Shown here: positions 1-10,650 of the stretch, piece by piece
How the letters are laid out: each line of letters starts with the position of its first letter
Position numbering within the stretch: the stretch's first letter is position 1
From: Stictocephala bisonia
Taxonomy: Eukaryota > Arthropoda > Insecta > Hemiptera > Membracidae
Assembly: GCA_035578905.1 (NCBI GenBank)
Contig: JAQJVL010002220.1
Location: 1 to 64,000, forward strand
DNA length: 64,000 nucleotides
Direction of reading: 5' to 3'
Program-made: the position numbers and the translations under genes
The notes under the pieces: generated by a model
What the model saw: only the letters and a program-made list of their open reading frames with translations
The model's database searches: none
What the model was told of the DNA's origin: nothing

Positions 1-2
1 TT

Positions 3-341
3 ACAATCATTTTATTTCGAACACACCACAGCTTCAAAATGTTTAAGTCATGCATTATACATTGCCATATTTCCTCTTCGTTTTCATTATTATATACTAA
101 AACTAAATCATCGGCAAAAGCATAGATTCGACCTTTGAACGGCTTTTCTAGGAGATTATTAATATAAATTAGGAACAAGGTGACTCGGCACCCCTTTTTT
201 AACTATTTCTGGATTACTATAAGAGTCTTTAAATTTAACAATTTGTTCTCTATTTGAAAGGTACGTACTGAACCATCTGTGTGCAACTCCTCTTACTCCT
301 GCATATTCTAATTTTGAAAGTAAAATATTTTGGTCCACCAA
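3..341 (-). pseudogene. Reverse transcriptase palm fragment with FADD box, two frames
   Basis: From 341 to 159 the frame encodes the RT segment from VDQNILLSKLEYAGVRG to the KKGVP block (family consensus GVPQGS). After a one-base frameshift near 160-175 the sequence goes on as YINN and then the catalytic FADD box (codons at 118-107), and remains open to about position 3 at the window edge. FADD is intact although the copy is frameshifted, so inactivation here came from indels and not from loss of catalytic residues. Thumb and 3' end must lie outside the window. Confidence 0.8.
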
Positions 342-624
342 AATTATTTATAGACTTAAAAAATGCCTTTTTAAAGTCTATAAATAATGCAGATGCCTTC
401 CTGCCGAAATTGATGTTATTATATAGGCATTCTACGAAAACCGAAAGCGCATCTTCGTTGGATTTGCCTTTAGTGAACCCATACTGATTATCACTAAAAA
501 AATTATTACTGTTCAGAAAACTTAGAAGCCGTTTTTTCATAATTTTCTCTAGTATTTTAGAAATGATAGGTAGAAGGCTAATAGGTCTCAGGTTATCCAG
601 TTTAATGGAGTTATTTTTCTTCAC
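250..624 (-). pseudogene. Reverse transcriptase fingers/palm fragment
   Basis: Open frame of 124 codons. Residues 13-20 (LRPISLLP) and the following SKILEKIMKKRL are the classic RT fingers block. Residues 46-53 (DNQYGFTK) are the next conserved block, and residues 82-87 (FIDFKK) are RT motif A with its catalytic Asp. Directly after motif A the protein is scrambled by an inverted duplication (see the hairpin at 343-388), and homology continues in another frame below 341. Just upstream (about 690-625) the residues for SYLKGHFPTYFKK-type linker sequence can also be read. Confidence 0.85.
343..388. repeat. Short inverted duplication inside RT motif A
   Basis: Two 15-bp arms (ATTATTTATAGACTT and its exact reverse complement) plus flanking A/T runs face each other across about 16 bp. 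One arm encodes part of RT motif A; the other replaces the residues expected next (DSVDQ...). This looks like a templated inverted insertion in an otherwise recognisable RT. Confidence 0.75.
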
Positions 625-1120
625 TAAAGGAACTACTACATTCTTTTTAAAATAGGTCGGGAAATGGCCTTTCAGATAGCTTAAGCTTAATGGGTTTCAG
701 ATAGCTTAACTCTGCAACCATGCTCTCTTCTGCAGTGATCTAATTCCACTTTGACAGCTCTCCTCAGGGCAGAATAAACACTGTACTCCTCTGTACATGC
801 TTAAATTTCTTATGACCAGGACGTTTCCTCTTGAGTAACCCTATTAAGTAAGGTGAGAACCAGTTAAGACACCTGAAAGCTCTCTTTCACTTCATAGTAT
901 ATTATTTGTAATTCTAAGTAATTAACTGCATTAACATTAGTGCAGAGAAGAAGATCTTTCCAGTTGAGTAAAGTTAATTATATAGTCCCAAGTAATTGCC
1001 AGAAGGAAAATGAAAGAACTCCTTACTGGGAGCATCTTTCAACCAACTCACCCAGATTTCAAGAGGAGAAAGGAACTTATCTTCTTCGACTTTTGCAACA
1101 ATACCACGATAAGACTCTGT

Positions 1121-1342
1121 TTACTGGTCATTTGTGAGGATAAGGTCCAAGACGTTCATATCTCTATGGAATTGAGAAAGGTTCAGGTAGTCTATAAATT
1201 TTAACAGAGAATTTATCCTGGCTCTGGTAAAAGAACTGCATCCAGCTAGAAAATAGCATTGCTCCCAGTTACAACCATGATAATTAAAATCTCCCAACAT
1301 TGCGTTGTAGTGCCTTAATAAATCAAGTTTTTCCAACATCAC
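1121..1342 (-). pseudogene. Endonuclease C-terminal fragment of the retrotransposon
   Basis: Open frame of 73 codons. Residues 17-20 are GDFN, the endonuclease motif that holds the catalytic Asp and Asn. Residues 46-70 (from LLKFID to LDLILTND) match the family pattern 'LLDFI...LTQ...N.LDLVLTN'. The SDH motif that normally follows is not visible before the frame ends. It lies in the expected order between the N-terminal endonuclease block and the RT. Confidence 0.75.
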
Positions 1343-1481
1343 TTTGAGGTAAGTGTCTAGAATGGTAGGATGAACTGAGGGGGTAAAATAATTACAATAA
1401 AACTAAAACTCTTGCCTACCAAAAACTAAGGGAACACCAGATCAGGTCCTCTAAATGAGATCAGGTCTTTAAGATAATAAG

Positions 1482-1790
1482 CTAAAAAATGAAGTTCTTT
1501 GGAATAGAAGAGATTGTAACATGGTCGGATAAAAGCAAAGTTTCTAGAAGAGCCGCAATGCTGGAGCTAGTACCAGACAATGACGAAAATATCTCATTAG
1601 ACTTGGTTGGGAGTAAACGTATATTTTGATATATAACAGTGAAGTCTGTCATTGTGTACCTGTGTTTGACGCTTCCTCCGTTTTCTAAATTGACCCGAAT
1701 GTGTGATTTTTTAAGCACACCCCAAAATGGGCACAATAAAAGACATCTAGGATAAAATTCGGGTTTATTGACTATAAAAGTCACATACAA
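1482..1790 (-). pseudogene. Endonuclease N-terminal fragment of the retrotransposon
   Basis: Open frame of 102 codons. Residues 50-57 (FTVIYQNI) match the start of the retrotransposon apurinic-type endonuclease, usually 'YQNVRGL'. Residues 79-86 (AALLETLL) match the 'LTETWL' segment that carries a catalytic Glu. The Glu is kept but the usual Trp is Leu. The 49 residues ahead of the motif have no recognisable match and the first Met is probably not a real start. The frame is lost at 1482 and the next endonuclease block resumes near 1342 after about 140 bp with stops. Confidence 0.7.
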
Positions 1791-1799
1791 ATTCAGTTA

Positions 1800-2100
1800 C
1801 AGATCACATACAGAGACATGAAAAAGTTATAACAATTAACCATGGTTTTTATCCTGGTCTCAGCAACAGATGATATACATAAGTACTTAACGATGTTATA
1901 AACCCACTGTCGGTAATACTAGGCTTAAACCTAGTGCCGGTTAATATGCAAAGCCTTTTCCTTACCAATAGAAAATGAGTCTTTCACAATGCCACTATGC
2001 ATAATAATCTTGAAGGTTGGACACCTTTTGGGTTTTTCTTCGCAGAGTTGAGTACACAAGATATTCCAAATCCGGAGTAAATAGAAATAAGACTATCGGA
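1800..2100. other. No feature seen
   Basis: AT-rich sequence between the retrotransposon remnant and the 120-bp tandem repeat. I see no coding or structural signal. Confidence 0.5.
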
Positions 2101-2104
2101 TCAA

Positions 2105-2770
2105 AGGTGCGTTTTGTGTAAGGCGATAACATAAAGTATTATTTGACGAGTAAAAGTGATGTAAACTAGCACAATGAAGGCCTGATATATTCAGATCTGT
2201 TAATCCATATGTCCACATGATATTCGTATTAGTTTTGTGTGAAGGGATAAACCTACAGTATTTACTTGACATGTGAGAGTGTCTTGTGAACTAGTACATT
2301 GTAGCCAAGAGCTTCTCGGAGTTGTTAATCCATATGTCCACATGACATGAATATTCGTTTTGTGTAAAGGAATAAACATACAGTATTTACTTAACATGTG
2401 ATAGTGACGTGAACTGGTACATTGTAGGCCTGAGCTTCTCGGAGTTGTTAATCCATATGTCTACATGATATGGGTATTCGTTTTGTGTGAAGGGATAAGC
2501 CTACAGTATTTATTTGACATGTGAGAGTGACGTGAACTAGTACATTGTAGGATTGAGATTGTTGGAGTTGTTAATCCATATGTCCACATGCCATGGATAT
2601 AGGTTTTGTGTAAAAGGATAAACCTACAGTATTTACTTGACATGTGAGAATGTCGTAAACTGGTGTATTCTTCGAGTTTGTAATCGACATGACCAAATGA
2701 CATTGATATTTATTTTGTGTGAAGGGATACACCTGCAGTATTTACTTGACATATGAGAGTGCTGTGACTG
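2105..2770. repeat. ~120-bp tandem repeat, 5-6 diverged copies
   Basis: The landmark TTTTGTGTGAAGGGATAAAC followed by ACAGTATTTACTTGACATG recurs near 2235, 2355, 2480, 2602 and 2714, with a weaker first copy near 2120. Spacing is about 113-125 bp. Each unit also has TTAATCCATATGTCCACATG. Minus-strand open frames of 65-80 codons here repeat the same peptide and come from the array. It differs from the 130-bp satellite at 53-57 kb. Confidence 0.85.
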
Positions 2771-2779
2771 GCTCATCAC

Positions 2780-3040
2780 AGGTTTATGATACTCGGTATT
2801 ATCTTACATTTATATTTTAAGAGATGTTGTAGGAATGGCCATGGCTAAAGTTCTAAGGTGGCTTTCACGTTGCTGGTCAGTGTTAAATTCCCTATGTGAC
2901 CTATAACAGTTTTCTTAATTAATTAACTCTAGGCTTCTTAGCCCTAACTTAGCCTGGCAGATAAGACGTTCTGTACCTTTGGACTTAATAAATATTATCT
3001 GAGGTATCTTGTCCCTATTCAGACATGTCTCCGTACCAAT
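2780..3040. other. No feature seen
   Basis: Short spacer between two tandem arrays. No recognisable motif. Confidence 0.5.
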
Positions 3041-3043
3041 ATA

Positions 3044-5455
3044 AGTGAATGATGTGTATGTGAGGGTCAATACTACATTACATGTATAGGTGGGTGGGAG
3101 GGTCACTTTCACTGTGCGTGTATGTATGGGTGGGAAGATTTGTACCACTGAATGTGTATGGTTGTTGGAAGCGTTTCTAACACAGTACGTGTATATGTAG
3201 GGGGGGAAGGGTTTCTACCACAGTACGTGTATATGTGGGGGGAGGATCTTTAACACAGTACGTGTATATGTTGGGGGAGGGTCTCTTTTACTGTGCGTAT
3301 ATAAATGGGTCGGAGGATCTGTACCACTTTACGTGTATAGGTGTGTTGGAAGGTCTTCCACTGTGCGTGTATGGATAGGTGGGAGGATCTGTACCACTGT
3401 ACGTGTAAGGGTGGTTGGGAGGGTATTATCTACAGTACGTGTATAATGTGTGGGGGGGGAGGTCCCTTCCACTGTGCATGTATGTGTGGTTGGGAACGTC
3501 TCTACCACAGTACGAGTATATGTAGGGGGAAGGGTCTCTTCCACAGTGTGTTATGTATAGGTGGTTGAGAGGGTCTCTACCAGAGTACGTGTATATGTGG
3601 GGGGGAGGGTCTCTTCCACTGTGCGTGTATATTTGGGTAGGTCTCTACCACAGTACGTGTATATGTAAGGGGGGGGGTCTCCTCCACTGTGCGTGGATGG
3701 GTGGTTGAGAGGGTCTCTCCCAAAGTACGTGTATATGTATGGAGGAGAGTTTGTACCACAGTACGAGTATATGTGGGGGGAGGTTCACTTCCATTGTGCA
3801 TGTATAAGTGGGTGGGAGGGTCACTTTCACTGTGCGTGTATGTATGGGTGGGAAGATCTGTACCACTGTACGTGTATGGGTGGTTAGGAGGGTCTCTACC
3901 ACAGTACGTGTATATGTGGGGGTGAGGGTCTCTACCACAGTACGTGTAGATGTGGGGGGGAGGGTCTCTTCCACCGTGCGTGTATTGTTGGTTGGAAGGA
4001 TCTCTAACACCGTACTAGTATATGTGGGGGGAGAGTCTCTTTCACTGTGCGTGTATGGGTGTTTGGGAGGGTCCCTTCCACTGTGCATGTATAGATGTTT
4101 TGGAGGGTCTCTACCACGCTACGTGTTTGAGTGGTTATTAGGGTTTCTCCCACAGTACGTGTATATGTATGCAGGAGAGAAGATCTGTACTACTGTGCGG
4201 GTATGGGTTGTAGGGAGGGTCTCTACTACAGTACGTGTTTATGTATGGAGGAGGGTCTCTACCACAGTATGAGTATATGTGGGGGGAGAGTCTCTCTTAC
4301 GGTGCATGTACGGGTAGTTGAGAGGGTCTCTACCACAGTACGTGTATATGTGGTGGGGAGGGTCTCTTCCACTGTGTGGGTAAGGGTTGTTGGGAGGGTC
4401 TCTACCAAAGTACGTGTGTACGTGGGGGAAGGGTCTTTTCCACTGTCCATGTATGGGTAGTTGTGTGGGTCTCTACCACAGTATGTGTATATATGGGAGG
4501 AGGGTCTCTTCCAATGTGTGTTTATTATGGGTAGTTGGAAGGGTCTCTACTACAGTAGGTGTATATGTGGGGAGAGGGTCCCTTCCACTTTGCGTGTATA
4601 GGTGGTTTGTATGGTCTTTACCACAGTTCGTGTATGGGTGGTTGGTAGGGCCTCTCTCACAGTACGTGTATATGTGGGGGAGGGTCTCTTCCACTGTGCG
4701 TGTATAGGTGGTTTGGCGGGTCTCTACTATAGTACGTGTATGGGTGGTTGGTAGTGTCTCTTCCACAGTACGTGTATATGTATGCAGGAGGGTTCTCTAC
4801 CACAGTACGAGTATATGTAGGGGGAGGGTCTCTTTCACTGTGCACGTATGGGTGGTTCAGAGGGTCTCTACTCCAGTACGTGTATTCGTGGGGGGAGAGT
4901 CTCTTCCAGTGTGCGTGTAAGAGTAGTTAGGAGGGTCTATACAACAGTACGTGTATAAGTTGGGTGGGAGGGGCTCTTCCACTGTGCGGGTATTGGTTGT
5001 TGGGAGGGTCTTTACCACAGTACGTGTATATGTGGGGGTTGAAGGGTCTCTTTCACTGTACGTGTACGGGTGGTTGGGTGGGTCTCTACCACAGTACGTG
5101 TATATGTGTGTCTCCTCCACTGTGCGTGTATGGGTGGTTGGGTGGGTCTCTACCACAGTTAGTGTTTATGTGGGGGGGAGGGTTCCTTCCACTGTGTGTG
5201 TATGGGTGGTTGGGAGGGTCTATACCACAGTACATGTATATTTGGGGGAAGGTCTCCTCCACTGTGCGTGTATGTGTGGTTGGGAACGTCTCTACCACAG
5301 TTCTTGTATATGTGGGGGGGAGGGTCCCTTCCACTGTGAGTGTATGGGTGGTTGGGAAAGTCTCTTCCCCAGTACGTTTATATGTGGGGAGCAGGGTCTC
5401 TACCACAGTAGTTGTATATGTGGGTGAGGGAAGGGTCCCTTACACCGTGCGTGTG
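3044..5455. repeat. Large G-rich minisatellite, ~36-bp units in alternating types
   Basis: About 2.4 kb of GT-rich units, roughly 65-70 copies. Two unit types tend to alternate, giving a ~72-bp period. One is GTACGTGTATATGTGGGGG followed by AGGGTCTCTTCCACT; the other is GTGCGTGTATGGGTGGTTGG followed by GAGGGTCTCTACCACA. Runs of 3-9 G vary between copies. The core CCAC(T/A)GTACGTGTAT is the same as in the arrays at 19.3 and 63.2 kb, so this is a diverged member of the 36-bp family. Many long open frames on both strands arise because the unit lacks stops; their peptides simply repeat and show no domain. Confidence 0.93.
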
Positions 5456-6540
5456 TGGTTGTGCTATTAAGTGGAACCTATAGAGGACAACACATATTAA
5501 ATTGAAGGGCATTGCATTACAATGATTGCTATCATAAAGACCATTACGATCGTGATTACTTGCTACAGGAAGTAGCATGATTTGCCAAACAATGTGTGGT
5601 GGCTGTTTTGTTCACTTATCTTGGACTGTGCATGACATAATTTTATGGTTATGCTAATATTTTACGTATATTATTAGTTAAATATTAATTTGGTATGTAA
5701 TGTTATATGTAATATTAATTGATCAGCATAATTACTGTATACGCGGTCCAATAAAATAAAACCTATAAAAATATTGTTTGTACTTCAAAGTATTTAAGTT
5801 CAAAAACACAAGATAAAACATCAGGAGGCTGGACACATTAATTATTAAACAGCAATAATGACATTCCGTGTCCCAATTAATTAGTAATATATGGATTATA
5901 TATTTCATAATTGTGTGCATGTAAATCTTGAGAAATATATAAAATTTTCAACCAAATATATATATTACTTTACTTTTGACAAAACTTTCATTTTAATATT
6001 ACAGAAAAAAATATTAAATACTTTAAAACAAGGTTGTAATTTAAATTTAATATGTGAAAAATATACGTTTATAAATAACATGTAATTCAATGTTAAACAT
6101 ATTACGAGTAATTTGAATCTCATGGTAGTAGGCACCGAACTACATCAAAGATAAAGCAGATCAGAGCACATAAGGCATAACTTCACAGAAGTTTAACTAA
6201 ACTCAAGAGGCACGTAAAAGCCCTAATGAAATCGTTACTCCCCCACAGTGAATAGTTACTTCAGGCTCGGGGAAAGTTTCCTTATATTTTTGTCCTGTAA
6301 TAATTTTATTTTTAATATATTTATTGGATAGTACATTTATTCTTCATATTATAGATCATTACAGCAAATATTGTTTTAGTTAATTAAGATAGTATGAAGA
6401 AAAAAAACATGCATTATTCTTAATTCTCTCATAAGGGAATGTGATTGTGAAGTCTCTAAAAAAAGAAGCAACGTAAATAATTATAAAGTATCCTACTCCA
6501 TAATACATCCTAAAATGTTATGCATGTAAGCCATAGGTAT
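5456..6540. other. AT-rich DNA, no feature seen
   Basis: About 1.1 kb of low-complexity AT-rich sequence. The 60-66 codon open frames here are Lys/Asn/Ile/Phe-rich and look like chance. The segment ends at the TA that precedes the left terminus of the foldback element. Confidence 0.5.
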
Positions 6541-7574
6541 ACAGGGTGTACAGCTTCGACTGCCACATATTTTAGAGGATTGTTCGTCAGATTAGTAAAC
6601 GCAAAAAATGCAATATAATATGTGTCCTTTCTCAGTTAGTTTTTTTTTTGTCCGTGTGTCTGTATGTGTTTTTCATAAATATTTGTTTATTTATTTATTC
6701 ATTCATAAGACGCCGATCGTCAAGATATGGGCGAATATGGATTTCGAATGAGTGTGATGAGTGTAGATGAGCGAATGTAGTCATTGTTACAAACTAAGGC
6801 GGACTATTCCTTAGAGAGTGTCATTAATTTATAGCCCAATGACAAATGAACAGCCGGTGATTATCAGCTGATCCTTCTCAAAATGTATTGACTCTGATTG
6901 GGATAGAACTGAGAACCTTAGCACATAAAGCTGGGATTGAACCAACTACGCTACCGACCAATTTGAATATCTCAAAAACCAATTGATATACATTCTGCAT
7001 TTTCGTGTGTAATTTAATCGTAGAAAGATACTCACGGTGTAAACAGGCTGTATGTCATTTATAATATTATCAGTTTCAAAATTCTTAAAATGAAATATTA
7101 ATGAAACTACTTTTTTTGATCCAGAGAGCTTTGTTATCTGGATGAAAATGCGTTGTCACACAAAGTAGGTTTCCTTTGTTGTTTATGACCTGATCTTTTA
7201 AAGTGGTATGTCGTTGAATTTAGCATAATGTTGTCTACAAATAATAGATTTTAACTTTTTTGGGTAAAATGTTTAGTTTTTTTTCTATTGACTTTGTAAT
7301 TTTTAAACAGCCTCTATTTTTAAACTTATAATCTTATACATACAGCTTTTAACATGAAATATGTCTTTCTACGATCAACTTCCATACCAACATTCAGTAT
7401 TGTCTGTTGTATATTAAGTAATTTTCGAGATATTCTAATTAAAAAATAAAATACACAAACAGACACAGACAGAAAACGAATCATTAAAGGACATATGTTA
7501 TATGCGTTTTATGCTTGTGTTGACCCAACGATCAATTGTCTAAAATATGTGACAGTCGAAGCTGTACACCCTGT
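6541..7574. mobile_element. Foldback DNA transposon FB-1, ~1.03 kb, non-autonomous
   Basis: The left end ACAGGGTGTACAGCTTCGAC and the right end are inverted repeats of each other: the right end read backwards is ACAGGGTGTACAGCTTCGAC followed by TGTCACATATTTTAGA, against TGCCACATATTTTAGA at the left. The similarity goes on inward with breaks: TGTCTGTATGTG near 6658 faces its complement near 7462, and ATCGTAGAAAGA near 7017 faces its complement near 7370. So most of each half is an arm. There is no transposase frame. A SINE sits in the left arm at 6686-6960. The same family occurs at 62.95-63.99 kb. TA precedes the left end, which fits the IS630/Tc1/mariner group (inference). Confidence 0.85.
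6686..6960 (-). mobile_element. tRNA-derived SINE, copy 1, nested in FB-1
   Basis: On the minus strand it starts TGGTCGGTAGCGTAGTTGG, a tRNA-like A-box region, with a degenerate B box near GTTCTATCCC. The body ends GATCGGCGTCTTATGAATGA and an AATA-rich tail. It is flanked by ATTTG at 6681-6685 and 6961-6965, a likely 5-bp target duplication. The host foldback sequence (AAATATTTG...AATATCTC) rejoins cleanly across it when compared with the other foldback copy, which shows the insertion order. Confidence 0.88.
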
Positions 7575-7908
7575 GTTTATTGTTATTAATACTGCTTAAT
7601 GAATTGTTGCCTAACTAGTAAGACAGAACTCTTCGGCTTTTCAGTATTCTTACTATATTATAGTCCTCTAACACTATGAGTGTCATTGGCTTAGACACTA
7701 CTGGTATTGGGAAGTCTGGGTTGTGCATGTTGGATGGTAGTCCGGACGTTGTGTAGGGAGGGTAAGTGAGTATAAGGTTTGTTAAAAAGTTTTTAGTTTG
7801 TTGGTACACCTTCTTCTTTGGTTAAGATTTTATGTAAATAAGAGTTCCTTTAATTGCCCTGTTATTTAGATATTAATAAATAGCTCCTACTAAGGCACGG
7901 TCAATCAT
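7575..7908. other. No feature seen
   Basis: AT-rich. A 64-codon minus-strand open frame (7809-7615) is not recognisable and is not supported by any second line of evidence. Confidence 0.45.
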
Positions 7909-8022
7909 AGTTAGTAGCAATGACTATACTCGTTTCTACACTCATCAGACTCATCCACCCCTCGTAATTACCAATATATCTACAATCGGCGTCTTAGTAA
8001 TGGAATAATAATAATAATAATA
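7909..8022 (+). mobile_element. Diverged 3' fragment of the SINE with TAA microsatellite tail
   Basis: CAATGACTATACTCG, CACTCATCAGACTCAT and ATCGGCGTCTTA appear in the same order as in the 3' half of the three longer SINE copies, followed by a (TAA)n run. The 5' tRNA-like half is missing and identity is low, so this is an old truncated copy. Confidence 0.7.
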
Positions 8023-8976
8023 ATTTAGTTATATTAAATTTACTTCAAAGTTAAGGAATCTTGTAAGAGTTGTTCAAACAATTATAGTGTGAACTACATT
8101 GCCATTTGACAAGTCAAATTATAACTATATCAAAATTATAAAAGTGAATAGAATAAACTACATCACTTTATTATTGTTTACTACAGTTTTGTTTACTAAT
8201 ATGGATTAGTTACTTAAAGGTTCTTGGATTACACGTCTGTCATGTAACCGATGTAAACACTAACTATTGTTGTTGATTATAACAGAAGGCAGGGGCTGTA
8301 TTATTTAATGATGAGAGATAAGGAAACGTAACCTAAATAATATGCGTGTTACGGAGAATTTCACGTAGGATTATAGCTTTAGTATCTACATTGTACCAGT
8401 TGTATTGTATCATGGTAAACAGAAGTGTATTGCTTTGTTCATGAGGGATAACACAACAATGGCTACATGACAATAGGATTTGCGTTTGATATAACCTTCA
8501 AGTATCATACGTAGTGCTACGATATTGTATATACAAATTATGTCCTTGAGATTTTTTGATTCTATGAATGAAAAATATATTATAAGTGATAATAACAAAT
8601 TGAATGAGATAACAAGGTAAAGTCGTAGTAGTACTATAAGCCAGTAACCTGTTATCTTATATATAAAAATATGTAGAAATTAACAATAAAAACTAACAGT
8701 AAAACTATTTTTTTCGATTCGTAAAATATAATTAAATAAATAGCATGAGCAATGACATACAACTCAATACTGATTTATTTCCATCCATTATTTTCTAAGA
8801 CCCTCTACATGAGCACTTATAATTAGATATATTAAAATCAAGGCAAGAATTACATCTCTAACTGTATATACTTGAAAATGATACCTAAAAGTTGTACGCA
8901 AAATGTTGGTGGTTCTAAAGCCGTTTGGTTATATACTCAAATAAATTAAAGTTGAGAGTTAATATTGGTCACTTAA
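8023..8976. other. AT-rich DNA, no feature seen
   Basis: No recognisable coding or repeat structure. A 62-codon minus-strand open frame (8598-8410) has no match I can name. Confidence 0.45.
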
Positions 8977-9075
8977 TATGTTCAAATTATTAAATTTACA
9001 ATAAAACAAATATATTTAATTTAAGTTTAAAATTAAATATATTGGTTTTATTGTAAATTTAATAATTTAAACATA
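8977..9075. repeat. Near-perfect 46-bp-arm inverted repeat (hairpin)
   Basis: Left arm 8977-9022 and right arm 9030-9075 are complementary over 46 bp with two mismatches, around a 7-base loop AAGTTTA. The arms are almost all A/T and begin TATGTTCAAATTATTAAATT. It could be a tiny MITE or a miRNA-like hairpin; nothing in the flanks decides between these. Confidence 0.9.
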
Positions 9076-9903
9076 ATTCAAATAAACTTCATTTGTTCGT
9101 AGCCCAATTGAATTCTACTGTCGAGAGCACTTGAATTAATTAGTAACGACTTCTCCGAATTAATATATAAATTTACGAGACTTTATTATTGAGCATATTT
9201 TGTGAAATATAACTTTAATTAGGTAAAATATTCCATTATATTACTTTCATGCTCAAAATGAAAGTTTTGTAATTAGCTTTTAGTAATATGTTTTCTATAA
9301 ATTGAAATTATGAAGTAATATAAGCACATATTAAAGTAAATAATTAAAATTAATATATAAAATTGATATTATTGAATATGAAATTAATTATATTACAGCT
9401 CAACGTATTTTAGATATTGGTTATGTATGAAATCTCTACGAGGAATGAAGCTAACACTTTTAATAAAGCAAGGAATGGATTTAGGTCAATCCAAATGATT
9501 TTATCCATAAATGTAAAATAGTTATAGGATATATATCTGGAACGACAGCAGCACTCTCTTGAGAATGTTACAATAACTCAATATTGTACTAAAAATTATA
9601 CTTAGTTATTGGGCACAACATTTATATTTTCATAAAGCATTTGCTGGGAAATAGACGTACCACTAAGTTTGTTATTCTCTAAAAGCTCAATTATAATTTT
9701 AATTTCAAGACTTGGCAGATTTTCTGACGGTTCAAAAGTTCTAAAATATTCTTCGGTTTTGTGGTGAAATTAAAGGAAATGTTTAACTATTATTAATTAA
9801 TTGATTTGACCTATGATGACCTATGACCTATGATTTGACCTATGATGCAGTACAGACAAAAAAGTTCAATATTGCAAGCAGGAAAAGGTCGTAGTTAACG
9901 GAT
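9076..9903. other. AT-rich DNA with a small TGACCTA direct repeat
   Basis: No gene seen. Near 9806-9847 the motif TTTGACCTATGATG recurs in short partial tandem copies. Confidence 0.5.
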
Positions 9904-9904
9904 C

Positions 9905-9936
<32 letters not shown>

Positions 9937-10650
9937 CTTTTTTATTGCGTCAGACAAAGTACATTGTATTGCAATAGTCATAAATTTTAATAAATGTTTA
10001 ATAAATTAAATAGTCTAAAATTTTCCATTCATTCATTCCATCAAAGTCACTTTCAAACATACAATTTTGCATTCAGAGGTCATCCATTCGAATTCTATCC
10101 AATTACAGCTCTGGTCTGTGTGTTCACAGGGCCTCCCAGTTGTGTGCCATAAACGCGTCTGTACTATAAAATGCTTCTGCAATCAGAACTTGTTTCAGAC
10201 GCGTTTTGAATGCCTTGAGCATTGGGGCACTTTTGACCGAATTTGGCAGACTGTTGACAAATTGGGCTCCTGCCTGTGAAGGCAAACGCTCATAAACTAC
10301 CGTTCTGTGTTTACCAGTTCGGTAGTGGTCTCTGTCTCTAGTTGCATAGGAGTGTATGTCACTACCTCTTATGAGATTGCACTTTGATTTGAAAAAAATG
10401 CACGTATTCAAGATGTAGAGACAGGGTAATGTCAACAGTTTTAAGCTTTAGAAAGCTGGTTTGCACGACTCTCTCATGTGCAATTTTGCGATGGTTCGGA
10501 CTGCCTTTTTTTGAAGAATGAAAATTCTAGAAAAGTATGCGTTTGTGCAACCTCCCCACAAGGCCAATCCATAGGAAAGGTATGGGTAAATTACTCCGTA
10601 ATAAGCCGTCATCAGTACCTGAGTCGGGCAGTATTCGGGCTAGGTTTTAT
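9905..10650 (-). mobile_element. 5'-truncated non-LTR retrotransposon, RT thumb and C-terminus
   Basis: The minus strand from about 10640 encodes the RT post-palm region: TAYYGVIYPYLSYGLALWG (AYYG codons near 10607-10596), then ILQKKAVRTIAKLHMRESC, the usual Jockey/CR1 thumb block. After one stop near 10445 the frame continues to 10124. The 3' end lies on the left, with a (TTA)n tail on the minus strand (ATA repeat at 9905-9935). The fingers, palm and endonuclease are missing, as expected for 5' truncation during target-primed reverse transcription. Confidence 0.85.
10124..10435 (-). pseudogene. RT C-terminal domain fragment
   Basis: Open frame of 103 codons that continues the thumb block above. 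Residues such as YATRDRDHYR, VYERLPSQAGAQFVNSLPNS and LKAFKTRLKQVLI follow the known C-terminal pattern of Jockey/CR1-type RTs ('H.YNTR...', 'G..YN.LP..IK', 'FK..LK..L'). The Met at residue 1 is internal to the original protein, not a real start. One stop separates it from the upstream thumb. Confidence 0.82.

Larger units (their letters stand above)
1..1790 (-). mobile_element. Degenerate non-LTR retrotransposon (Jockey/CR1-like), endonuclease plus RT, cut by window start
   Basis: Read on the minus strand, the stretch holds collinear pieces of an ORF2 polyprotein: an apurinic-type endonuclease (about 1790-1120), a linker, then reverse transcriptase (about 690 to 1). Parts lie in different frames and are interrupted by stops, so the copy is dead. 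The RT continues past the left window edge. The order endonuclease then RT, the RT signature LRPISLLP and the FADD catalytic box place it among Jockey/CR1/L2-type elements; I cannot choose the clade by eye. The 5' end is not clear: homology to the endonuclease begins near 1645, and the frame is open up to 1790. Confidence 0.85.

Noticed and set aside
3329..5470. Many 60-168 codon open frames on both strands
   Set aside because: The minisatellite unit lacks stop codons; peptides are repetitive and appear on both strands.
7615..7809. 64-codon minus-strand open frame with a protein-like composition
   Set aside because: No recognisable motif, no second copy in the window and no supporting signal.
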